NCBI GenBank assembly: GCA_023245115.1
Contig: JAHFKX010000007.1
Coordinates: 1 to 17,493, forward strand
Direction of reading: 5' to 3'
DNA: 17,493 bases
Source of the DNA: Candidatus Woesearchaeota archaeon
GTDB lineage: Archaea; Nanobdellota; Nanobdellia; UBA10117
Part shown: one piece after another, positions 12,596 to 17,493 of the stretch
Numbering within the stretch: the stretch's first letter is position 1
How the letters are laid out: each line of letters starts with the position of its first letter
The notes under the pieces: generated by a model
The model's input: the letters and a program-made list of their open reading frames with translations, nothing else
Databases searched by the model: none
What the model was told of the DNA's origin: nothing
Made by a program: the position numbers and the translations under genes

Positions 12596-12670
12596 GTACT
12601 GTGATAAACTCGCCTTTTGACTCATCTATCGCCAGTACCTGAAAATGCCAGAAATTCAGGGTTTATAAAC
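12596..12670 (-). promoter_or_regulatory. Promoter and structured leader of the zinc-ribbon gene
   Basis: GTTTATAAAC (12661-12670) is a palindromic TATA box. CCTGAA...TTCAGG (12638-12643 and 12655-12660) is a dyad directly beside it that covers the expected transcription start near 12640, where a repressor could sit. Inside the leader CAGTAC and GTACTG can pair around a 31-base loop. The dyad and stem may be chance; both are short (6 bp). Confidence 0.4.
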
Positions 12671-12690
12671 TATTCGCCCCAACAGAAACA

Positions 12691-12700
12691 CTTAAAAATA
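12691..12700 (+). promoter_or_regulatory. TATA box of the gene at 12721
   Basis: CTTAAAAATA is centred about 25 bases upstream of the ATG at 12721, consistent with a leaderless start. Confidence 0.5.
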
Positions 12701-12720
12701 GCCATATTTACATATTTATT

Positions 12721-13236
12721 ATGTTATCCGACACAACGCAGCAACATGGATTGGACGCAATAATTACTCTGCAAGAGAGCAAAGAAAGAACAGGCAGTAC
12801 TGTGTTAGTTGGCAAGCACCTCACAAAAGAGATGCGGCAAGCATTTTCTGAAGGCAAGTCTTGGGTAGTTATCGGCAACAGTTTTTTTGGAAGAGTCTTT
12901 TACCGAAGGCAAGCCGATCAGCAAGTGACTTTAGCTAACGGTGAGCAAACCAGATGGATAGATTATAAAAATATGGGAAATCCGCCATTAAGAATGCTCT
13001 TGGGCAGCATATTGGCTGGAACGGTTTGGACAGTTGGGGAGGCGATGCGCTTGGCTAACACTAATAATCAAGATATGCAAGCTTTGGTAGGCGGCGCGAT
13101 TTTTATTATAGCAGGCTATAATATATACACATCTTTACGTTATGTACGTCAGATATGGAATCGGCAGGCCGCAGATGATATAGCTAAAGTCAATATTACT
13201 CGCGCCAATCAACATGTGGCGCAGAAAGTTATTTAA
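12721..13236 (+). CDS. Unknown membrane protein, 171 residues
   Basis: I do not recognise the family. The first 95 residues are soluble and mixed alpha/beta, with aromatic strands (SWVVIGNSFFGRVFYRRQ) that could form a small beta domain. Two membrane segments follow, about 97-112 (LLGSILAGTVWTVGEA) and 121-139 (LVGGAIFIIAGYNIYTSL), then a basic cytosolic tail. There are no cysteines and no visible metal ligands, unlike many neighbours. The start is supported by the box at 12691-12700. The small zinc-finger gene follows 22 bases downstream with its own box, so the two need not be co-transcribed. Confidence 0.65.
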   Translation: MLSDTTQQHGLDAIITLQESKERTGSTVLVGKHLTKEMRQAFSEGKSWVVIGNSFFGRVFYRRQADQQVTLANGEQTRWIDYKNMGNPPLRMLLGSILAGTVWTVGEAMRLANTNNQDMQALVGGAIFIIAGYNIYTSLRYVRQIWNRQAADDIAKVNITRANQHVAQKVI

Positions 13237-13238
13237 AT
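13229..13238 (+). promoter_or_regulatory. TATA box of the gene at 13259
   Basis: TTATTTAAAT is centred 25-26 bases upstream of the ATG at 13259. It overlaps the last codons of the preceding gene. Confidence 0.45.
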
Positions 13239-13258
13239 TCGCTAATTTTAGCAAAATA

Positions 13259-13456
13259 ATGGCCGCAATTAAATGCCCGCATTGCCAGCAGGAAATTTCA
13301 GAAGAAGAGCTGGCCGAGCAGCAGCTCAGGGCGAAGAATGATACGATGAAAAAATTATTTTCTGCGGTAATAGCTGGCGATAATACTGCGGTAAAAGATT
13401 TAGCTAAGGATATAAAAATCCAGCCGAACGGGATGGCAAAAACTAATGGCAAATAA
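13259..13456 (+). CDS. Small CPHC protein, 65 residues
   Basis: The protein begins MAAIKCPHCQQEIS, the first half of a zinc ribbon (C6, C9); no second Cys pair follows. Pairing of two molecules around one zinc ion, or loss of metal binding, is possible. The rest is a charged helix (EEELAEQQLRAKNDTMKKLFSAVIAG) and a Lys-rich tail. The start is chosen from the TATA box at 13229-13238; a frame extension to 13214 lies partly inside the previous gene. The small membrane protein gene starts within its last codons (11-base overlap), so the pair is likely translated together. Confidence 0.65.
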   Translation: MAAIKCPHCQQEISEEELAEQQLRAKNDTMKKLFSAVIAGDNTAVKDLAKDIKIQPNGMAKTNGK

Positions 13457-13583
13457 ATTTTCGATGTTTAAAAATAATCCTGCTCTTAAATTTTTTGCGG
13501 CAGGGCTTGGCATTCTATTAATCTGCGTACTGATTGCAGTTCTACTGGTGAACATAATAATACAAATTAAAAAACTGCTTTAA
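13446..13583 (+). CDS. 45-residue single-helix membrane protein
   Basis: This short gene starts at an ATG inside the end of the CPHC gene (11-base overlap) and ends by overlapping the convergent stop by 4 bases. The protein has a basic N-terminus (MANKFSMFKNNPALKF) and then one long hydrophobic segment (about 17-39), ending QIKKLL. It is probably an N-in single-pass membrane peptide. No family was recognised. The case for coding rests on the overlap, the ATG and the sharply membrane-like composition; there is no ribosome binding site in evidence. Confidence 0.5.
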   Translation: MANKFSMFKNNPALKFFAAGLGILLICVLIAVLLVNIIIQIKKLL

Positions 13584-14146
13584 GCAGGTGCTGGCCATTT
13601 TGAAAGAAGTCTGCTAAGCCATCCGCGCTTTGGTTCCACTTTAGTTATTGGTGATTCCCAAATGCGAATCTCTGCGTTTATTATGCTTTTGATTTTTTTC
13701 AATGACGAATTAAGGTCTGCTACTAGCTCCACGAATTTTCCGTATGGCATTTTTTCAGTTGGTTCGATATACATAATAAGTTGTCGTAAGTTACTTATCT
13801 TGCTATTAGTAAGTTCTAAATAATTTATCTGATCACGCAGTGTTTTAAGTATGTGGGCGATATTTGATTTATCGAGGACATGGCCATTTGCTCCCCAGCG
13901 AAGTAATAGTTCAGCATAATAAGACAGATTTATCTCACTCAAGTATGCGTCGTGAAACTCATCCGGCAGTTGATATAAAAAATAATCATGCTGGACTTTC
14001 GGCGGCAGCATGCGTGCCATCTCAAAAAATGTCTTTCTAAAATGATTAATAACCATCATTTTTGCAGTTTCTTTGCTGTGTACTAGCCTAGCAAGCCAGG
14101 CCAACCTGCTGCGGAGATTTTTTTGTTGTGGTGTCAATTTGGCCAT
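13580..14146 (-). CDS. Unknown helical protein, 188 residues
   Basis: The protein appears all-helical, basic and soluble, with no cysteine, membrane segment or catalytic motif. Its segments (QQKNLRSRLAWLARLV, HFRKTFFEMARML and KIKSIINAEIRIW) look amphipathic. No family was recognised. The open frame begins at a TTG at 14191, but the ATG at 14146 lies about 25 bases from the minus-strand box TTTTTATA (14168-14175) and is preferred. It is divergent from the NqrB/RnfD-like gene, with which it shares the palindromic promoter element. Confidence 0.6.
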   Translation of the reverse strand: MAKLTPQQKNLRSRLAWLARLVHSKETAKMMVINHFRKTFFEMARMLPPKVQHDYFLYQLPDEFHDAYLSEINLSYYAELLLRWGANGHVLDKSNIAHILKTLRDQINYLELTNSKISNLRQLIMYIEPTEKMPYGKFVELVADLNSSLKKIKSIINAEIRIWESPITKVEPKRGWLSRLLSKWPAPA

Positions 14147-14167
14147 TCTTTCGTAAATGTTTGTACC

Positions 14168-14184
14168 TATAAAAAGCTTTTTAA
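14168..14184. promoter_or_regulatory. Palindromic promoter shared by two divergent genes
   Basis: AAAAAGCTTTTT (14171-14182) is a perfect palindrome whose centre is exactly 30.5 bases from both ATG codons (14146 and 14207). TTTTTATA (minus, 14168-14175) and TTTTTAA (plus, 14178-14184) serve as the two boxes, each about 26 bases from its start. Confidence 0.55.
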
Positions 14185-14206
14185 TTGCCAAGAATAATTG
14201 TTGTTC

Positions 14207-14971
14207 ATGAAACTGTTTAACATAATCTGGCAGGACGTTTACAACGTAATGATACTTGCTATGACTATAATTACGGCAGTTTCTGCCTATGTTTCAAAAT
14301 CCCAGCAGCTTATCATCGCTGCTGCGATTGCAATAGCAACGGCGCTTGCTGTTGACGCAGTAATCAATTATGCAAAGACAAAAAAGTTTGATTTTAGCTG
14401 GAAGTCACCAATTGTTTCCGGGTTTATCATAGCTTTGGTTTTGTCAACAAATAAAGTTTATGTAATTGCAGTTGCAGCAGCGCTGGCAATCGTGCTAAAA
14501 CATATTATTCGCTTTGAAGGAAAACATATATTCAACCCGGCAAATTTAGCGCTGGCAATTGTTCCACTCATTCTGCCGGCCTCGCAGGGATGGGCTGGTT
14601 CAGTTATCTGGTGGCTCCCAATTCTATTGGGCTTGGCTGTGATTTACAGGCTCAAGCGGCTTGAGCTGCCAGCAACATTCCTTTTGGTTTATTTGGGGCT
14701 TACTACGCTTAGTCCATTTATATTTTATCATAGTGCTTCACAAGTTGGAATAATAGCAAGCCTGGCCAGCCAGTCCGCCGCCTACTTCTTCGGATTTTTC
14801 ATGCTGACCGAACCAAAGACTTCGCCGGACACGCAGCGAGGCCGAGTCGCCTTTGGAATTATCGCGGCAGTTACGGCCTTCGCGTTGAGTTTTGCGCTGC
14901 CGCAGTACAATTTTGTTTTAAGTCTCGTGGTTGCAGATTTATTTGTTTCGGCCATAAATCGGTTCACATAG
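14207..14971 (+). CDS. NqrB/RnfD-like membrane protein
   Basis: The 254-residue protein has about nine hydrophobic segments. The motifs SPIVSGFIIALVLS (67-80), HIFNPANLALA (107-117) and MLTEPKTSP (199-207) are typical of the NqrB/RnfD family of ion-pumping redox complexes. In that family a flavin is bound covalently to a Thr in an SGAT-like site, which I do not see here, so flavin binding is uncertain. No other Nqr or Rnf subunit gene is in the window, so it looks like one of the stand-alone family members, often considered electron-transfer membrane anchors. The ATG at 14207 is preferred over TTG 14198 by its spacing from the promoter. The gene may use the electrons handled elsewhere in this island, but that is speculative. 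Confidence 0.8.
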   Translation: MKLFNIIWQDVYNVMILAMTIITAVSAYVSKSQQLIIAAAIAIATALAVDAVINYAKTKKFDFSWKSPIVSGFIIALVLSTNKVYVIAVAAALAIVLKHIIRFEGKHIFNPANLALAIVPLILPASQGWAGSVIWWLPILLGLAVIYRLKRLELPATFLLVYLGLTTLSPFIFYHSASQVGIIASLASQSAAYFFGFFMLTEPKTSPDTQRGRVAFGIIAAVTAFALSFALPQYNFVLSLVVADLFVSAINRFT

Positions 14972-14981
14972 CGTCGAAAAG

Positions 14982-14991
14982 CTTATAAATA
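14982..14991 (+). promoter_or_regulatory. TATA box of the vWA gene
   Basis: CTTATAAATA is centred 24-25 bases upstream of the ATG at 15011. It is one of the clearest archaeal boxes in the window. Confidence 0.6.
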
Positions 14992-15010
14992 TCTCATATA
15001 GCTAAAATAT

Positions 15011-15538
15011 ATGACAAACCAAATGTGGCAGGCACCGAAAAGAGCGTACAAAGATTTATGCCTAATAATTGATAGCAGCGGCAGCATACCGCTTGAAGCA
15101 TTTCGTGGAGCAATAAGGGCAATTCCAATAATTTATTATATTGCTGAAGCAAAACGAGGCCAAGTCGCAGTTATAAATTTTTCTGACGAGACACGCTCAT
15201 CTGGATGGATGGCGTCTCCTTTTGACGTTTCTCCTGATGTACTTATATATCGGGGTTTTGGCAGTAGTTTTGACGCAGGGGTTTTAAACAAGCTTGCCAG
15301 AGCGAGAAAACCGTTTGCGATGCTTATGGTTACAGATGAGGCAATAGTAAATTATTCAAACGTAGTACCTGTGTTAAAACGGATGGTTTCAAAAGGCAAT
15401 GCACTCGGAGTGTTAAATTTAGGCGATGGAAGTAATGGCCTCATGCAGGGTCTCGCAGATATTCGTAGCGTGCCAATGACAGAAGATGGCGTCATGCGCG
15501 GCGTAATAGAATATACCTGTACTATGTTATTAAAATAA
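15011..15538 (+). CDS. Stand-alone von Willebrand factor A domain protein
   Basis: The 175-residue protein is essentially one vWA domain. The metal-binding MIDAS motif DSSGS (21-25) follows a hydrophobic strand, FGSSFD (83-88) supplies the second site with Ser where Thr is usual, and TDE (108-110) follows another strand (FAMLMVTDE). There is no signal peptide, so it is cytosolic. Such domains bind partner proteins; here no AAA+ ATPase partner gene is adjacent. The start is set by the TATA box at 14982-14991. It converges on the membrane protein gene at 15557. Confidence 0.88.
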   Translation: MTNQMWQAPKRAYKDLCLIIDSSGSIPLEAFRGAIRAIPIIYYIAEAKRGQVAVINFSDETRSSGWMASPFDVSPDVLIYRGFGSSFDAGVLNKLARARKPFAMLMVTDEAIVNYSNVVPVLKRMVSKGNALGVLNLGDGSNGLMQGLADIRSVPMTEDGVMRGVIEYTCTMLLK

Positions 15539-15556
15539 ATTATTATTTATTTATGA

Positions 15557-15826
15557 TTACTTTGTGTCATAGAATTTTAGCCAGATTTTTTTTAGCACAG
15601 GCAATGTGAGCGTGGACAGCATAAACGCAACAGCAGGCACGATAGCGTTCAGCCATGGGCTTTTGATTCCAATGGCTGACAGATAAAAACCAATTGCCAG
15701 ATATGTAAAAATCACAAGTAAAATTCGCCGCGTATAGCTTGTCTCCCACGCCTTGTCGGATTCCACTCTTGCGTTTCGTTCTTCTATCGCCTTAACTCTT
15801 GTTTCTAAATTTTTAGAAGCTGCCAT
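15557..15826 (-). CDS. Small coiled-coil/membrane protein
   Basis: The 89-residue protein has a charged helical N-terminus (LETRVKAIEERNARVESDK, probably a coiled coil). KAWETSYTRRILLV leads into two membrane segments (about 35-54 and 59-77), with SPWLNAIVPA in the loop and second helix. I recall this KAWETS-x-TRR / PWLNAIVP pattern in many small uncharacterised bacterial and archaeal membrane proteins. The ATG at 15826 follows the cupredoxin gene's TAA by a single base, so the pair forms an operon. The function is unknown; association with the cupredoxin suggests an envelope role. Confidence 0.82.
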   Translation of the reverse strand: MAASKNLETRVKAIEERNARVESDKAWETSYTRRILLVIFTYLAIGFYLSAIGIKSPWLNAIVPAVAFMLSTLTLPVLKKIWLKFYDTK

Positions 15827-15827
15827 T

Positions 15828-16229
15828 TTATTTAACAATCAACTTTGCTTCTATCTTGGGATGATCCGTGCTGAAGATTCCGTCTTTGCATGTGCCGCAG
15901 TAAATACGGAACGTGCCTGCCTTGTCAGCCAGAAATTCAATTAGTTCCGGCGATGACGGATCTTCCGTGGTAACTCTTTTGTTAATTTCATATTCATCTA
16001 TTGTGATGCCATGGGCGTGCGTGCTCGTGCCCACCGCAGTCGTCGCTTGGATTTTTACAAAGTCACCCTTATTCACTGTAATTGTGCTCGGCGAATATCC
16101 GGTGTGTGCAATCATTATTGGTATAATTTTCACTGTGCCGTCAGCAGTGTTCTTGCCAGCCGTGCTGCCCGTGCAACCACTGAGAGCAATAATTGCTATG
16201 ATGAACAACGCAATCGAAATTTTAACCAT
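15828..16229 (-). CDS. Cupredoxin lipoprotein
   Basis: The 133-residue protein has a lipoprotein-type signal (hydrophobic 4-16, then ALSGC with C19 as the anchoring Cys) and a cupredoxin fold. Copper ligands are likely from THAHGI (H71, H73), YCGTCKDG (C111, C114) and DHP (H123). The C-x2-C with His on both sides is closer to CuA/nitrosocyanin-like sites than to plastocyanin, which has one Cys. It would sit outside the cell membrane as an electron carrier or copper holder. That it handles copper fits the copper ATPase upstream; its partner is not identified. The start is fixed by the TATA box at 16250-16258. It begins a two-gene operon. Confidence 0.88.
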   Translation of the reverse strand: MVKISIALFIIAIIALSGCTGSTAGKNTADGTVKIIPIMIAHTGYSPSTITVNKGDFVKIQATTAVGTSTHAHGITIDEYEINKRVTTEDPSSPELIEFLADKAGTFRIYCGTCKDGIFSTDHPKIEAKLIVK

Positions 16230-16232
16230 AAC

Positions 16233-16258
16233 TATTTAAAGTTCTGTTGTTATATAAA
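16233..16258. promoter_or_regulatory. Interleaved divergent promoters of the cupredoxin and the gene at 16262
   Basis: Two TATA boxes lie between start codons only 33 bases apart. TATTTAAA (16233-16240) is 25-26 bases from the plus-strand ATG at 16262. TTATATAAA (16250-16258) is 25 bases from the minus-strand ATG at 16229. Each box lies at the other gene's 5' end, so the two initiation complexes should exclude each other. Confidence 0.6.
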
Positions 16259-16261
16259 TCT

Positions 16262-16600
16262 ATGCCAATCGAGTGCAGCATACTGCCGTATTATCATTTT
16301 GGAAAGTTGGAAATTACTCTCTACCCAGATGGGGATGGTAAGTTTGAAACGACTGACGTTGAAATCCGAAAAAAGCTCGGCTGGCCCTTTTCAGATAAAT
16401 ATGAAACAGTTTATAGAAATAGCTGGAAAATGAGCGAGCTAAAAAAGCTCGTAACTACAGTTGCGCTGCAGGATATTTTTCCCGAGCTAATGCATCACCT
16501 GTCGCAAAGGGAACTGGAAAATTTAAATTCTGATAAAGGAACGCTTTTGGAGCTGTTGAACGACCCGTGGCATAAAAAGGCGCATGAATCTACTTCTTGA
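16262..16600 (+). CDS. Unknown soluble protein, 112 residues
   Basis: The protein is mixed alpha/beta with no membrane segment. It has a strand-rich start (CSILPYYHFGKLEITLYPDG), a middle (KLGWPFSDKYETVYRNSW) and a helical end (SELKKLVTTVALQDIFPELM). The single Cys (C5) is not in a cluster. No family was recognised. The ATG at 16262 fits the TATA box at 16233-16240. Its last 11 bases overlap the convergent CPSC protein gene. Confidence 0.6.
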   Translation: MPIECSILPYYHFGKLEITLYPDGDGKFETTDVEIRKKLGWPFSDKYETVYRNSWKMSELKKLVTTVALQDIFPELMHHLSQRELENLNSDKGTLLELLNDPWHKKAHESTS

Positions 16601-17081
16601 TTTCGCATGTGCTGTCCGCTGATAAAAAGTAAATGCTGGCCAGAAATAATAAAATGCTGAGAACCTGCAACTCGCGGCCGCCGAATGGCAGGCTCGCCAG
16701 CGTCGCGGAAATTCCGAACAGGCTGGCAACCGCAGGGAAAACACCAAGTGCGCAGCTTGGGCAGCCAGAGGCCAGCAAACTAAGAAACAATCCTGCGCCG
16801 GCAAAGCCAGACTTCTTCATCTCGCGCAAATCTGCGACCTTCTTTGCAGTAAGAGCCGTCGTGATGCCAAATAAAACAGCAGTTATAACAGTAAGCGGTA
16901 TTGCCGTTAAAACATATGTCATCTTATAGTTTGACATGACATACAAAAATTGTTCAAAGGAGCCCGTTGTTAATTTAATCGTATAAATATAAATCAAAGA
17001 ATAAATTATTATTCCTGCAAGCCCTAGTGCAAGGTACTTTGGTTGCACCAGTGTTTCTGTTATTCTCTCTCGCCGCCCCAT
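16590..17081 (-). CDS. Membrane protein with intramembrane CPSC motif
   Basis: The 163-residue protein has about five hydrophobic segments: a Lys-rich cytosolic stretch (KKVADLREMKKSG, about 79-91), then AGLFLSLLASGCPSCALGVFPAVASLFGI. The CPSC pair lies in a membrane segment. CPxC motifs inside membranes occur in copper ATPases (CPC) and in thiol-relay proteins, so metal or disulfide transfer is likely (inference). The family is unknown to me. The ATG at 17081 follows the preceding stop by seven bases and has AGAGGT at 17086-17091 before it, four bases away. It is co-transcribed with the Cys-cluster protein upstream. Confidence 0.82.
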   Translation of the reverse strand: MGRRERITETLVQPKYLALGLAGIIIYSLIYIYTIKLTTGSFEQFLYVMSNYKMTYVLTAIPLTVITAVLFGITTALTAKKVADLREMKKSGFAGAGLFLSLLASGCPSCALGVFPAVASLFGISATLASLPFGGRELQVLSILLFLASIYFLSADSTCEIKK

Positions 17082-17088
17082 AAAACCT

Positions 17089-17493
17089 CTAGCCGCATAT
17101 GTCAGAACTATCCCAGACATCTGCAACTTGCTCCGCAGTAAATCCATGTTCGATTATTAGTTTTTTTGCCAAGCCTTCGTTCACATACCAGTGCCAGCAT
17201 TTGCAGCAGCATGGGCCTTCTTTAGATATACTAAGCGCATTGTCATAAATCTTTTGCTGCGCAGTTGTCAAAATAGTTTTTTTATCATATTCGATTAGTT
17301 TTTTTGCCAGCTCAATTGGCGTTTTGTACGGGTTGGGCGGAATATCGCTGATGCTAGAATATTTTTTAAGGGCTTCAAGTTGTTTGTGGTATCCCATCGT
17401 GTTCATCATCGCGCCACAACACTGGCCACCCAAGAATAACTGGCTTGCGGACAAATCAAAAACAGAAGCTGGCCCGATGCAACTCCCACCAAT
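17089..17493 (-). CDS. Partial Cys-cluster protein (CCCKCW), 5' end outside window
   Basis: The frame is open to the right edge, so the start lies outside; an internal TTG at 17454 is unlikely to be the start. The visible 134 residues have GGSC (C5), GGQCCG (C25, C26), then GPCCCKCWHWYVNEGLAKK (C95-C97, C99, H101) and DSSDICG at the end (C133). The CKCWHWY-x3-GLAK-x-L segment matches CGCAHSY-x3-GLAK-x-L in the first protein of the seven-gene operon. A signal or anchor may lie upstream. Nine cysteines in 134 residues suggest metal or redox chemistry outside the cell (inference). It is followed by the CPSC membrane protein, probably its partner. Confidence 0.8.
   Translation of the reverse strand: MGGSCIGPASVFDLSASQLFLGGQCCGAMMNTMGYHKQLEALKKYSSISDIPPNPYKTPIELAKKLIEYDKKTILTTAQQKIYDNALSISKEGPCCCKCWHWYVNEGLAKKLIIEHGFTAEQVADVWDSSDICG

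Noticed and set aside
12405..12625. Frames on both strands in the zinc-ribbon region
   Set aside because: They lie antisense to, or out of frame with, the zinc-ribbon gene, whose CxxC motifs and ribosome binding site are clear.

Overview
The window reads as a gene-dense accessory segment of an archaeal genome, probably of the DPANN type. Three things point there: AT-rich TATA boxes sit about 25 bases upstream of most start codons; most genes look leaderless, with no Shine-Dalgarno sequence; and the genes are small and tightly packed. The lineage call is an inference and no species can be named. No rRNA, tRNA, CRISPR array or transposase gene was seen.

Layout. Bases 1-3800 hold the 5' end of a Lon-like (S16-type) secreted protease, a membrane-anchored C2H2 zinc-finger protein with a His-rich outer domain, an M50 metalloprotease, a gene of unknown function followed by a dense array of strong hairpins (1956-2128), a 52-residue protein with a good ribosome binding site, and two unknown genes. 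Bases 3795-5861 encode a Cu+ P-type ATPase with an N-terminal YHS metal-binding domain. Bases 5933-9766 form a seven-gene minus-strand operon. It encodes six small membrane or membrane-anchored proteins, five of them carrying clustered Cys or Cys/His motifs, followed by an APC-family permease. It is the strongest candidate here for an undescribed system. Two of its proteins share the same C-terminus, MVGGC.

Divergent from that operon (9960-11827) is a three-gene operon: a small membrane protein, an AhpF-type thioredoxin reductase and a DoxX-family membrane protein. It is followed by a membrane-bound winged-helix protein with a two-Cys extracytoplasmic loop (11824-12309), a likely sensor. Bases 12402-15538 hold two small zinc-ribbon proteins, several unknown proteins, an NqrB/RnfD-like membrane protein and a lone vWA domain. 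Bases 15557-17493 hold a cupredoxin lipoprotein with a small membrane partner, and a membrane protein with an intramembrane CPSC motif. The CPSC protein is co-transcribed with a Cys-cluster protein that is visibly related to the first protein of the seven-gene operon.

Working model (inference): the segment is a metal and thiol-redox island, most likely for copper. Outer Cys/His domains bind or pass on metal or disulfides, membrane proteins with CPLC, CAVC, CxxxC or CPSC motifs relay them, the ATPase and cupredoxin handle copper, and the reductase/DoxX operon supplies electrons. Several divergent gene pairs share a single symmetric TATA element midway between their start codons.
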